A DNA stretch of 41,010 nt from an uncultured Draconibacterium sp. Lineage in GTDB: Bacteria; Bacteroidota; Bacteroidia; Bacteroidales; Prolixibacteraceae. The DNA is taken from positions 1-41,010 of the forward strand of contig CANLMQ010000046.1 of NCBI GenBank assembly GCA_947492175.1. The letters run 5' to 3'. The translations under genes were made by a program, and so were the position numbers. A model generated the notes under the pieces. The model searched no databases. It saw only the letters and a program-made list of their open reading frames with translations, and was not told the origin of the DNA. Shown here piece by piece: positions 15,201-23,930 of the stretch (positions within the stretch are counted from its first letter, which is position 1; the number at the start of each line of letters is the position of its first letter).

Positions 15201-18108
15201 CAAATTCTGTAGTGTCGGTGTCGAATGTAAAGGCACAGGCATCAGCAGAACCATTATCAACTGAATCTTCTGCAATAGTCGCAAATCCTGTTTCATCCAG
15301 GTAAACGGTTATCGGTTTGCATGCTACTACTGGAGAAACAGTATCCAGAACCGTAACTTCGGAGGTACAACTTGACCAATTGCCACTAGCGTCGGTTACT
15401 CTCAGCGTTACGATGTTTGTTTCAGATACATCCGAACAACCGAATTCTGTCGTATCCGTATCGAATGTAAAGGCACAGGCATCAGCAGAACCATTATCAA
15501 CTGAATCTTCTGCAATGGCTGCAAATCCTGTTGCATCCAGGTAAACGGTTATTGGCTTACATGCTACAATCGGAGAAACAGCATCAAGAACCGTAATAAC
15601 TACAGTTGTGTCAGATTCATTTCCATTTGGATCTGCTGTTGTCACAACAATATCATTTTCACCAACATTTTCACATGTAAATAAACTTTTGCTAAAACTT
15701 AATGATACTTCTCCGCAATTGTCATTTTCCTTAAAAAATTCTATTTCAGATCTGCCACTGCCACCAAATAAATCTCTGGCACTAGGAATGGAACTGGAAT
15801 AATCAACATCAATAAAATAATACGCCCAGGTGGCATCTGCGTAGTCAAAATAGCACAGGTGTTTTTCCGAATTATTCAACGTAAAATAATCACCATCAAA
15901 CATAGCAGGGTCGTTTCCTCCAAGATTGCGAATTAGTACTGCAATCCAGTTATGTGAATATACAAAGACATCTGTTGTATAAATATACCCAGGCATCATA
16001 TCTTCTTGTGAGATTGAAGCAGAACCACTATTATCCAGATAAACCGTTATACTTTCCCCGATGGCTTTAGGGCTAATGGTATCCCAAACCATTACAGTAG
16101 CAGTTTGTGAATTTGAATTCCCCGCAGCATCATAGGCCGTCAACGTAACCGTGTTAGCGCCCACATTACTACAGTTAAAAGTCGTAACATCCAACGAATA
16201 ACTTACGATTCCGATATTATCACCCGAGCCATTGTTTACATAGGAAGGATCGATACTTGCAGCACCTGATGCATTGAGATAAACAGCGGTATCCATTGCT
16301 ACAACAACCGGCACAATTGTATCTGTTACTGCAATAGTTACCGTTCCTGCATCCTGAGCAATTCCATCACTTACAGTATAATCAAAAGTAAATGTACCCG
16401 CCCAGTTTAAGGGTGCATTATAAACAAAAGCACCGGTTTCCAAATTAAACGAGGCGAAACTGCCTTGAGAAAGAGTTGGCACTGACACAACATCCAAATC
16501 ATCTCCGTCAGCATCTGTATCATTGCTTAGTACATTACCCGAAACTGAGCCTCCGGTATTAGCCCCCAAAGTTCCATCATTAACGACTACAGGAGCATTA
16601 TTCGGTAAAGTAGTAAAAGCAACCTGGTTTCCATATCCTGTTCCGACTGAATTTGTTGCATAGGCCCGAACATAATAAGTTGTTCCGGAAGACAACCCGG
16701 TCAATGAACTGGTAAAGGAGGCTGTTCCTGAACCATTTTGGGTATAATTGTTACCAAGTGTTGGATTAGAGGTGGTACTCCAGCATATTCCTTTAACACT
16801 TACTTCCTGTCCGCCATCATCGGTTACGATCCCTCCTGATGAAGCGCTATTGCCTGTAATGGAAGAAGCTGTAGTTGTTGTCAATTCAGGCACGGTATAG
16901 GCTAAAGAAGAAAACTGAACTTTTAAAATATCAGAATACTGAGGAACATTATCTTCTGATACAAAGTACAAATCATAATCAGTACCAGCTGTCAGTCCGC
17001 TAATATTAAATGTTTCTTCAACATCAGCAAGCATTGCAGCAGAACCGCTTGCTACTACTGTTACCGAAGCATAATCAACTCCGGCCTTAATCTGATCTTC
17101 TGTTGGAGCAGCAGAATTACGCGAAACAACCATGTAGTAACCTGTGGCGTCGGTAGTAACGGTAGCTCTAAAATCGGCAGAAGTATAATCAATATTACTA
17201 ACCGCACCGCTGGCTTCAGCAACATCACTAATAATATCGGCAATATCGGCCAATGATCCTGCGGCATAGTACCAAACCACTTCATCGCTTTCATTAGGCG
17301 CCAGATCTCTGAATCTCATATAGTAACAATACGAGCCATCACCAGTTCTTGTAATCATTGAGGTTGAAGGATCCTGATTCATCGCATTTGAAAAACTACA
17401 ACACCTGTTTATGGATGTATTGCCAGTTGGTGATTTAGAATAAAACAAAACAGCCTCGTTTCCTGAATAAACCTGCAATGCGGTTGAACGATCTGTTGCA
17501 TTTGTAATTGGAACAAATTCGCCGCCAGTAATATTCCCCTTAACTTTTGTCGGACCATCACTATATCCAACATAATCATCCCTGGTTCCAACCCACATCC
17601 GGACATTTGCAGCACTAACAGCACTAATATTCTTAATTCTGCTGGTTATTTCAACAAAACCTTTTTCCTTGGGTAAGGTAAAAGTATTCTGTAGCTCAAA
17701 AGTAATTCCGTCAATTGTCATTTGTCCGGTAGAAATGATTGTTCCATACCCGGGAACGCTTCCATCTGACACATAACTTGAGTAATCAATAACCTGACTT
17801 GTTAAAGACCATGTAGACTGAGTACTTACAATAACACCACTGGTATTCCATTCACTTGCCCCATCTCCCCCTACGCCAATTGCCATATCAAGGGAATAAC
17901 TCGAATATGTTAATTTATACCAGTTACTGGCTGAACCATTGTAGTACCAGGGCTGTTGCAACAATCCCTGTGTATTTACTGAATTTTCAGAACCAGTCCC
18001 AAACCGGATTAATCCATTGTTTAAAACATTTTGCGCCTCGGCAGAGAAATTATATCCGCAAGTCAGGAAAATAGTAATTAGAATAAATATATGATATATT
18101 TTTTTCAT
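12268..18108 (-). CDS. Giant secreted multi-domain HYR-repeat protein with T9SS sorting domain
   Basis: The 1946-residue protein begins with a signal peptide (MKKIYHIFILITIFLTCGYN, then Ala-rich). Residues to about 300 form an unassigned beta-rich domain. Two fibronectin III-like domains follow to about 500, then a cadherin-like Ig module (VLSNDTDADGDDLD). About eleven HYR-like modules come next, each opening with D-T-x-x-P and YL(D/N)xxG and closing with a VTDxxGN pattern. A second cadherin-like module precedes a C-terminal sorting domain (LYPNPTQG ... VSGVYLVMMK ... FRKLVLDKK). It is thus predicted to be exported by the type IX system and anchored on or released from the cell surface. Adhesion or matrix binding is plausible; no catalytic domain was recognised. 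Modules 3-7 are nearly identical, and module 2 carries an insert of roughly 50 residues. Confidence 0.92.
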   Translation of the reverse strand: MKKIYHIFILITIFLTCGYNFSAEAQNVLNNGLIRFGTGSENSVNTQGLLQQPWYYNGSASNWYKLTYSSYSLDMAIGVGGDGASEWNTSGVIVSTQSTWSLTSQVIDYSSYVSDGSVPGYGTIISTGQMTIDGITFELQNTFTLPKEKGFVEITSRIKNISAVSAANVRMWVGTRDDYVGYSDGPTKVKGNITGGEFVPITNATDRSTALQVYSGNEAVLFYSKSPTGNTSINRCCSFSNAMNQDPSTSMITRTGDGSYCYYMRFRDLAPNESDEVVWYYAAGSLADIADIISDVAEASGAVSNIDYTSADFRATVTTDATGYYMVVSRNSAAPTEDQIKAGVDYASVTVVASGSAAMLADVEETFNISGLTAGTDYDLYFVSEDNVPQYSDILKVQFSSLAYTVPELTTTTASSITGNSASSGGIVTDDGGQEVSVKGICWSTTSNPTLGNNYTQNGSGTASFTSSLTGLSSGTTYYVRAYATNSVGTGYGNQVAFTTLPNNAPVVVNDGTLGANTGGSVSGNVLSNDTDADGDDLDVVSVPTLSQGSFASFNLETGAFVYNAPLNWAGTFTFDYTVSDGIAQDAGTVTIAVTDTIVPVVVAMDTAVYLNASGAASIDPSYVNNGSGDNIGIVSYSLDVTTFNCSNVGANTVTLTAYDAAGNSNSQTATVMVWDTISPKAIGESITVYLDNSGSASISQEDMMPGYIYTTDVFVYSHNWIAVLIRNLGGNDPAMFDGDYFTLNNSEKHLCYFDYADATWAYYFIDVDYSSSIPSARDLFGGSGRSEIEFFKENDNCGEVSLSFSKSLFTCENVGENDIVVTTADPNGNESDTTVVITVLDAVSPIVACKPITVYLDATGFAAIAEDSVDNGSADACAFTFDTDTTEFGCSDVSETNIVTLRVTDASGNWSSCTSEVTVLDTVSPVVACKPITVYLDETGFATIAEDSVDNGSADACAFTFDTDTTEFGCSDVFETNIVTLKVSDASCNWSSCTSEVTVLDTISPGVTCKSITVYLDEAGFAAIAEDSVDNGSVDACAFTLDTDTTEFGCSDVLETNIVTLKVTDASGNWSSCTSEVTVLDTVSPVVACKPITVYLDEAGFVSIAEDSVDNGSADACGISSYDTDTTEFDCSDVFETNTVTLKVTDVNGNWSSCTSEVTVLDTISPVAACKPITVYLDETGFVAIAEDSVDNGSADACAFTFDTDTTEFGCSDVFETNIVTLKVTDASGNWSTCTSIVTVLDTIQPTVICRDTTLHVGETGIAIIDSSSLDNGSNDACGIASMSLSKTEFTGEDVGSNIVELSATDVYGNVSSCVSTVTVMDTIAPVVSCKDIGLNLGKNGSSRLYALYILDSAFDAGGIVSYDLSKSKFNCSNVGNNIVELTVTDVGGNIATCSANVEVYDNIGPEVLCNNLEIYLNEEGIAEIEVPMLEESTNDACGIAEKELSKSRFSDAELGENIVTLFVTDVNGNVGTCESTVTVNDTIFPVASCNPISIWLSAGKSYKLTEEDMAALAAGSYDNATVFDNLTIDVVPNSFNCDNIGHLVPVTVGITDKAGNQSSCETKVFVSYSADKNLKDIYVDLPSGVCETTVDYPEVFTGESCAGVTLLDGLGTDGVFPVGTTVETWEVTLDGVKDTVSFLVTVSSENKLPTIDPVSDITASKGSSLLVNLTGISDGGDCIVQELSVSATSENMGLIEKIAVDYTSKASTGKLEISLAAGQRGTALVIVQVEEEKGALMTRTFRVVVGEFNETPVLVNPVADQEVQEGEALNLTLNKVSGGMFLDPDGDELVWSFSVENDTVPGWMEVTETADEFVFDFTPQPADTGCYNIIVVVDDPKGAAASDTFNLCIEKVLVGIDEMQNGSFEVSLYPNPTQGLVTIENSNIDAEIIEIVVLNIAGAEVLNQKFPNNEPIQFDLSDQVSGVYLVMMKAGDKIVFRKLVLDKK
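14381..15583 (-). repeat. Five tandem 240-bp coding repeats (HYR-like modules 3-7)
   Basis: The marker TC(C/A)AGAA recurs at 14381, 14621, 14864, 15104, 15344 and 15584, giving periods of 240, 243, 240, 240 and 240 bases. Each unit encodes one module of about 80 residues. The copies share long identical DNA stretches with scattered, partly silent, differences. The 243-base unit carries one extra codon (GISSYDTD in place of AFTFDTD). Confidence 0.9.
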
Positions 18109-18126
18109 GAATATCTTGTTTTGAGA

Positions 18127-18549
18127 TTAGTTAATTTTAAAGTCAATAATTTCCCACAAATCTTCATTTTTTTGAAAAACTAACTCAAAAGGAATGGATT
18201 TTTCGTCTTCACTTCCGGAGTTCATTACATATTGTCCGATAGCTTTGGCTGAATCATCCCCAACATAAAATTGCCAAAACAGGAAAAAATCGGAAACACC
18301 CAACGATTTAATGCCTTCTTTGTCGTAGAATATAACTTTCTTCCCCTTAAAAGACAGATCTATTTCCGAACTCAACTCCACGCCATGGGCCATAACATAA
18401 AGTTGATCGCTTTTATAGGAATTTTGCAATTCTGGTAAATCAATACATAATTGTAAGATTTGTGCCTGATCAAGTGCTTCCTGAGCAAAAAGAAACCCTG
18501 TCGGCATCAAGAATAGAGTAAGCAGCAAGTAAATTTTTCTCATAATCAT
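18127..18549 (-). CDS. Small exported protein of unknown function
   Basis: I do not recognise this protein. From ATG 18549 it has 140 residues; ATG 18543 (two codons in) is equally possible, and the open frame extends upstream to 18600 without adding signal-like sequence. The N-terminus is a signal peptide ending near FLFAQEA. The mature part of about 115 residues is mixed alpha/beta with a pattern like VIFYDKEG and ends in WEIIDFKIN, which recalls NTF2-like or other small periplasmic domains, but no family can be claimed. It precedes the giant T9SS gene by 18 bases on the same strand, so the two are probably co-transcribed. Confidence 0.65.
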   Translation of the reverse strand: MIMRKIYLLLTLFLMPTGFLFAQEALDQAQILQLCIDLPELQNSYKSDQLYVMAHGVELSSEIDLSFKGKKVIFYDKEGIKSLGVSDFFLFWQFYVGDDSAKAIGQYVMNSGSEDEKSIPFELVFQKNEDLWEIIDFKIN

Positions 18550-18600
18550 TATTTTATTATTAGTTTTGTTCAATTTCATACCTCTAAAAAACTGTAGCAA

Positions 18601-19436
18601 TAATTCATTAACCTGACAAATAAGTTCTCTTTAATACATAATGAAAAGCTATGTTTATAGGTTAAAGTATAATAAAACTCAATCTGGTATAATTTAAGAA
18701 TAGCTAAAATGTAAAAAACAAAAATTTTTTAGCCTCTGAATGCAATGCTTTCCCATAACAGATATGAATTTCGTTTTTTTGTATTTTTTATATCAACTCG
18801 GTTTTATTAAATCACATGTTATCTAATACATTGAACAGCCAAAGCTTCCAATAAGTAAATCCATTTACACATCAAATTCTACGACATAATGCTGGAGGGC
18901 ATAGATATCATCAGAAAAGGGAACCAAGAGGAGGCATTCTGCTTTTTATCGTATTATTTTATCAATCATTCGTTAACAGAAAATAACAACAAATAAGATC
19001 GACGACACTCAATTGTTACCTCCTAATTTTATGAAACCCTTAAACGAAGAAACCTTATCGTAAGCCGCCAATATCAGCTCTTCGATTAAGTTACTTTCCT
19101 ACCCTGTTAAACATTAAATAGTGATTGATATCAAATTTAGTACAATTCAATTCTGATAACATTTAACTTAACACACCAAACGAGATATGAAAAAATGAAA
19201 TCATAAAAGACAAATGAATTCTAACTTATAAATATCATCACTAAGCGCCATAGATTTAAAATCTGCCCGAATATAGATATAAAAAATCGCCAAAAATTTA
19301 CCATATGTTAAAAAAATACTATTTTGGCAGAAATCATACATATGTTCTTTTTGTGATTAACTACGATAAGTTTTATCCGTTAGATATTCTATATATCCAA
19401 AAAGAAAAATAATTAAATACAATTAAACAACAAACC
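18601..19436. other. AT-rich gap with no convincing gene
   Basis: About 0.8 kb very rich in A and T lies between the small exported protein and the Crp/Fnr gene. The only coding hint is a 35-codon frame at 18889-18996 (plus) whose start, IIRKGNQEEAFCFLSYYF, is reminiscent of the first helices of ECF sigma factors; it ends at a stop and could be a remnant. I found no RNA gene and no clear promoter. Confidence 0.4.
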
Positions 19437-20114
19437 ATGCAACCACTTAATCCCAGTGACTATACCCATTATATTGATCAGCTCCGTCAATTCATTACCG
19501 AGACAAGTCCTGTTTCAGATGAATCGTGGAGCAAGATGTGTGGTATCATGAATTTTTGGCGTGTTGATAAAGGTGTACGATTGCTGGATTATATGGAATT
19601 TGAAAGTTCGGTCAGATTTTTAGGAAAAGGAATTGTAAAATGCGAAGACCACTATAATGAAAAATCGTTTGTATATGACTTTCGGGTTGCTCCCATTATT
19701 TTGTCCGAAACAGTTTCGCTACTCAATGGCATTCGTTCACGAATCACACTTGAAACGGTTACGGAATGTGAGTTCATAGAACTTCCCAAAGATCCTTTCG
19801 CCGAAATGATATTTTCGAACCTTGACATCTCGAAATTTTGTGCAATTGGCGTGGTAAACTATCTGGGAATGACACATTATAAGCAAGCACTATTACGTAC
19901 ACTTGATGCACAAGAACGATACAAACAATTCTTAAAAGAATTCCCTTCGGTTGCACTTAAGGTTAAACTGGAAGATATTGCTTCTTACATTGGCGTTACT
20001 CAGCAAAGTCTCAGCCGTATACGAAAAAATGTTACCTGGAAAAACAACGAAAAGGAATTGAAATATTTAAGTAATGAGCTAGAAGTAGTTCAAGGGAAAA
20101 TGCCTCAAAAATAA
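19437..20114 (+). CDS. Crp/Fnr-family transcriptional regulator
   Basis: The 225-residue protein has an N-terminal cyclic-nucleotide-binding-like beta domain (about 20-150, including VRFLGKGIVKCEDHYN) and a C-terminal helix-turn-helix (about 178-200: VKLEDIASYIGVTQQSLSRI). There is no Cys cluster for an Fnr-type [4Fe-4S] centre. The cNMP pocket is weakly conserved, as in many Bacteroidota members, so the ligand is unknown. The gene stands alone between the AT-rich gap and a convergent operon end; the HTH recognition helix ending in QQSLSRIRKN is typical of the family. Confidence 0.88.
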   Translation: MQPLNPSDYTHYIDQLRQFITETSPVSDESWSKMCGIMNFWRVDKGVRLLDYMEFESSVRFLGKGIVKCEDHYNEKSFVYDFRVAPIILSETVSLLNGIRSRITLETVTECEFIELPKDPFAEMIFSNLDISKFCAIGVVNYLGMTHYKQALLRTLDAQERYKQFLKEFPSVALKVKLEDIASYIGVTQQSLSRIRKNVTWKNNEKELKYLSNELEVVQGKMPQK

Positions 20115-20271
20115 TTCATTCCCAAGCTCCGTTTCAGAATTGAAAAGAATGTAAAAATTGAATCACATCAAGAGAGTTGCTTTTCATATATTCCGCAAGA
20201 TTATAAAATATAAGATTTAGAGATTAAAGTGATTTTAATAAAAATGCGAGTTGTGAAGTTAACAAAGAAAA

Positions 20272-20295
20272 AACAGGAACCATTAAGCTCCTGTT
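20272..20295 (-). terminator. Terminator of the DHOD-like gene
   Basis: Arms AACAGGAAC and GCTCCTGTT pair with one mismatch around a 6-base loop. On the minus strand the stem is followed by a T-rich run (TTTTTTCTTTG), which fits intrinsic termination 30 bases past the stop of the gene that ends at 20325. Confidence 0.7.
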
Positions 20296-20324
20296 TCTCT
20301 GTTATAAAAGAAATTTACTATAAA

Positions 20325-21338
20325 CTAAACCATCGGATATTTCTTAAAAATAGTCTCCGATTTCATTAAAATATCTACATATTGTGCACGCTGATAGGCA
20401 AAAGGATCTTTCATGTTCTTACGAGATAATTTTCCGCGGAAATCATCAAGTGATTTATATCCTTTATCGGCCATCCAGCGATTAATATCTATTAAAATAT
20501 CGGCCACTACAGAAGGCTGATTGCGATAAATTGTACTTACTACCTGTACAACATCTGCACCGGCTAATATCATTTTGATTACATCGTTGGCATCATAAAT
20601 ACCGCGGCTCACACAAATGCTTCCGTCGAGATTACCATACAACAACCCGGCATAACGCAAACTTACCATATGGTCTTTCGGATTACTTAATTCCCACGGA
20701 TAAAAGTATTCTTCTTTGTCGATATCAACCTCAGGTTGGAAGAAACGATTAAAAAGCACATAACCATCGGCTCCTGCTTCGTCAACTTTTTTAATAAAAT
20801 TGAGTGGATTCGTATAAAACAAGCTAATTTTAACACTTACCGGAATATTTACCGCACTTTTTATGGCTTTAACAATTTGTATTTGCTTTTCTTCAATCGA
20901 TTCACCCGACACTTCAAAATATCCGGGCACAGCATACAAATTGATCTCCAGGCCGGCCACTCCTGTCTTTTCCAGTTCTTTGGCATATTCAACCCAGGTT
21001 GGTTCGTAAATGGCATTTAAACTTGCAAATACAGGAACATCAACACTTTTCACCAATTTTTCAACATTATACAAATGCTCTTTTGGCCCCGCATGTTCCA
21101 GTCCTGGAAATAAATTTGTCATTTCGGCATTGCGGTTTGCATATTCCGAAAGTTCCTCATCCATCTGAAGATTTTCAAGCTGAATTTGCTCTTCGAAAAG
21201 AGAGCGATAAACAATTGCACCTATACCAGCTTCTTCTACTTGTTTTATCACATCGGGTTTTGTAACCAGATTACTTGCTCCAAGAATAAGTGGGTTTTTT
21301 AGTGTAACCCCCATGTAGGTTGTTGAAAGATCTGCCAT
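20325..21338 (-). CDS. Dihydroorotate dehydrogenase-like flavoprotein
   Basis: The 337-residue TIM-barrel protein is of the DHOD superfamily. It opens TYMGVTLKNPLILGAS, and the FMN phosphate-site segments are visible as LDGSICVSRGIYDANDVIKM and AGADVVQVVSTIYRN. The motif that in true PyrD reads NxSCPN, near the barrel centre, is here EINLYAVPG, and no equivalent catalytic Cys or Ser is evident. This matches the separate DHOD-like family common in anaerobes, whose substrate is not established, and argues against a pyrimidine role. No pyr genes are nearby. It stands as a single gene with its own terminator. Confidence 0.85.
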   Translation of the reverse strand: MADLSTTYMGVTLKNPLILGASNLVTKPDVIKQVEEAGIGAIVYRSLFEEQIQLENLQMDEELSEYANRNAEMTNLFPGLEHAGPKEHLYNVEKLVKSVDVPVFASLNAIYEPTWVEYAKELEKTGVAGLEINLYAVPGYFEVSGESIEEKQIQIVKAIKSAVNIPVSVKISLFYTNPLNFIKKVDEAGADGYVLFNRFFQPEVDIDKEEYFYPWELSNPKDHMVSLRYAGLLYGNLDGSICVSRGIYDANDVIKMILAGADVVQVVSTIYRNQPSVVADILIDINRWMADKGYKSLDDFRGKLSRKNMKDPFAYQRAQYVDILMKSETIFKKYPMV

Positions 21339-21566
21339 AATTATAGTTTTTTATTGATTTTTCGAGCACGTTCTTAACAGTAACTGAATTTACAAATATT
21401 TTGTTCAAGAATAAAATTAAATTTTATCGATAGCACATAGAAAATTATGTGGATTAGCTATTTCTAATCTTTTCACCCAACAAGAACTGCAGCTCAAATA
21501 CCGATAACAAAACTGACCTTGTTTATTAAACACAACTGAATCTGAAAATTTTATAAAAGCATAAAA

Positions 21567-21594
21567 AAACCACCTGCCTTTCGGCAGATGGTTT
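21567..21594 (-). terminator. Terminator of the membrane pyrophosphatase gene
   Basis: A 12-bp stem (AAACCACCTGCC / GGCAGATGGTTT, one mismatch) with a TTTC loop is followed on the minus strand by a run of T. It lies about 40 bases past the hppA stop. Confidence 0.85.
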
Positions 21595-21632
21595 TACACC
21601 AAAATTCCCCAAGGGGACATTATAAATATTTT

Positions 21633-23930
21633 TTAGAACAATAAACTAATAGTTACAGTTAAACCAGCCATAACAACCGATACCATTGTCATAAGTTTAA
21701 TCAGAATATTCAATGATGGTCCAGAAGTATCTTTAAAAGGATCTCCAACTGTATCGCCCACTACACCTGCGTGATGTGCATCGCTACCTTTACCTCCGTA
21801 ATTTCCTTTTTCAATGAATTTTTTAGCGTTATCCCAGGCACCACCTGCATTATTCATAAAAACGGCTAAAGTAAAACCGGCTGTTAAACCACCTGCCAGC
21901 AATCCAATTACGCCTGCAACTCCCATAGTAGCTCCCACTACAATAGGCACAATTATGGCTACCATAGAAGGGAGCAACATTTCTTTCTGTGCCCCTTTGG
22001 TTGAAATTTCAACACATTTGGCATACTCAGGAGTGCTTGTTCCATCAAGAATTCCTTTTATTTCGCGGAACTGACGACGAACTTCTTCTACCATTGCCGA
22101 TGCAGCACGACCTACAGCTTTCATTGTAAGCGCACTAAAAAGGAATGCCATCATCGATCCAAGAAAAAGGCCACCAAGGAATAAAGGATTAAACAAAGTA
22201 ATATCATACGCTGCAGAAAAGTCTTTCACAGAGGCTGCTGAAATTTTTACTGCTTTAATTCCATCTTCAACTGCAGGAGCAACATCGTTATAGAATACAT
22301 ATTCGCCTTTTGTTACGAAACCTTCTCCCGCCTTGGCAATTTTTCCGAACCAAAGCCTCACTTCTTCCATATAAGCTGAAATCAGTGCCATGGCTGTCAA
22401 AGCTGCTGACCCAATTGCAAAACCTTTTCCGGTTGCTGCAGTTGTGTTACCAAGCATATCTAAAGCATCCGTACGTTCCCTAACCTGAGGATCAAGTTCT
22501 GCCATTTCAGCATTTCCACCTGCATTATCCGCAATTGGACCAAAAGCATCGGTTGCAAGTGTAATTCCAAGCGTAGAAAGCATACCTACAGCGGCGAAAC
22601 CAATTCCGTACACACCCATAGCAAAATGTTCTGCACCACCAGCTACCCAGAAAGCGCCCATAATTCCCAATACAATTGTAACTACCGGAATCCAAGTTGA
22701 ACTCATTCCAACAGCAACCCCGTCGATAATAGTTGTAGCGGGCCCTTGTTGTGCCTGATTAGCTATACCTTTGGTTGGTTTATACTCATCGGAAGTGTAA
22801 TACTCCGTAGCCTGTCCGATAATAACACCGGCAGCTAAACCAATAACCACTGCCCAGAAAACTCCCCAGGTAATCCATCCAAGAAAAGCCATTCCGATAA
22901 GCGCGACCAAAATAAGTAACGAACTACCTCCTGTTCCAAGCAACAAGGCATTAAGTAAGTTCTTTTGCGTTGCTGATTCTTTTGTACGCACCATATAGAT
23001 ACCTATAATAGATAATATGATACCAATTGCAGCAACAATCATTGGAGCAGTTACCGCCTGAACGGCAGTTATTTCAGTTTCTTTCAATACAACCGCAGGA
23101 AGAGCAGCACCAAGTGCAGCCGTTGCCAAAATTGATCCGGCATACGATTCGTAAAGGTCAGCTCCCATACCAGCTACATCACCAACGTTATCACCAACGT
23201 TATCAGCAATAGTTGCAGGATTACGCGGATCATCTTCAGGAATCCCGGCTTCAACTTTACCAACCAGGTCAGCTCCCACATCAGCAGCTTTTGTATAAAT
23301 TCCACCTCCAACACGTGCAAACAAGGCCTGTGTAGAAGCTCCCATACCAAAAGTAAGCATGGTTGTTGTAATTTCAATTAATTTTTGTTGCTCGCTGGTC
23401 CCTGGATGAACAAACTCCAATCCGAGGAAATGAAGTCCGTTTGCCATATGTGCAGGCGTGAAAACTACTTCAGTAAGAAACAAATACCACGCGGCAATAT
23501 CAAGCAATGCAAAACCAACTACAACCAATCCCATTACAGCTCCACTACGAAATGCCACCTGCAATCCTTTGTTTAGCGATTGCGAAGCTCCATGTGCTGT
23601 TCTTGCAGAAGCAAATGTTGCAGTTTTCATTCCCAGGAATCCACAAAGGCCCGAGAAGAAACCACCGGTTAAAAATGCGATAGGTACAAATGGGTTTTGC
23701 ACACCAAAGTAAGCCATAATAGCAAGTAGAACAAAAAGCACAGCAAATACCAATGCTACTACCTTGTACTGTCTTTTCAAATAAGCCATTGCGCCCTCGC
23801 GAACGTATTGCGCAATTTCTTTCATTCTGTCAGTACCTTCCGAATTCTTCATTAACGTTTTGAAGAAAATCCAGGCAAACACCAGAGCCAGAACAGAGGC
23901 AATTGGTACTATTAAGAAAATGTTTGTCAT
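21633..23930 (-). CDS. hppA: Membrane-bound ion-pumping pyrophosphatase, K+-dependent type
   Basis: The 765-residue integral membrane enzyme hydrolyses pyrophosphate and pumps Na+ and/or H+ outward. The substrate site is complete: DVGADLVGKVE (217-227), the acidic stretch EDDPRNPATIADNVGDNVGD and the C-terminal GDTVGDPFKDTSGPS. GNTTAATGKG has Ala at 498, the residue typical of the K+-dependent subfamily; K+-independent enzymes have Lys there. A stretch of about 70 residues (520-590, containing FVTKGEYVFYNDVAP) makes the protein longer than the roughly 700-residue norm. Which ion is pumped cannot be settled by eye. A promoter and a terminator frame it as a single-gene unit. Confidence 0.96.
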   Translation of the reverse strand: MTNIFLIVPIASVLALVFAWIFFKTLMKNSEGTDRMKEIAQYVREGAMAYLKRQYKVVALVFAVLFVLLAIMAYFGVQNPFVPIAFLTGGFFSGLCGFLGMKTATFASARTAHGASQSLNKGLQVAFRSGAVMGLVVVGFALLDIAAWYLFLTEVVFTPAHMANGLHFLGLEFVHPGTSEQQKLIEITTTMLTFGMGASTQALFARVGGGIYTKAADVGADLVGKVEAGIPEDDPRNPATIADNVGDNVGDVAGMGADLYESYAGSILATAALGAALPAVVLKETEITAVQAVTAPMIVAAIGIILSIIGIYMVRTKESATQKNLLNALLLGTGGSSLLILVALIGMAFLGWITWGVFWAVVIGLAAGVIIGQATEYYTSDEYKPTKGIANQAQQGPATTIIDGVAVGMSSTWIPVVTIVLGIMGAFWVAGGAEHFAMGVYGIGFAAVGMLSTLGITLATDAFGPIADNAGGNAEMAELDPQVRERTDALDMLGNTTAATGKGFAIGSAALTAMALISAYMEEVRLWFGKIAKAGEGFVTKGEYVFYNDVAPAVEDGIKAVKISAASVKDFSAAYDITLFNPLFLGGLFLGSMMAFLFSALTMKAVGRAASAMVEEVRRQFREIKGILDGTSTPEYAKCVEISTKGAQKEMLLPSMVAIIVPIVVGATMGVAGVIGLLAGGLTAGFTLAVFMNNAGGAWDNAKKFIEKGNYGGKGSDAHHAGVVGDTVGDPFKDTSGPSLNILIKLMTMVSVVMAGLTVTISLLF

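Noticed and set aside
14381..15583. Regular repeats that could suggest a CRISPR array
   Set aside because: The 240-bp units are translated in frame as protein modules, with no short repeats and unique spacers.
19350..19374. TTTG ... TAAGTTTT upstream of the Crp/Fnr gene as a promoter
   Set aside because: Spacing is only 13 bases and the -7 element is imperfect.
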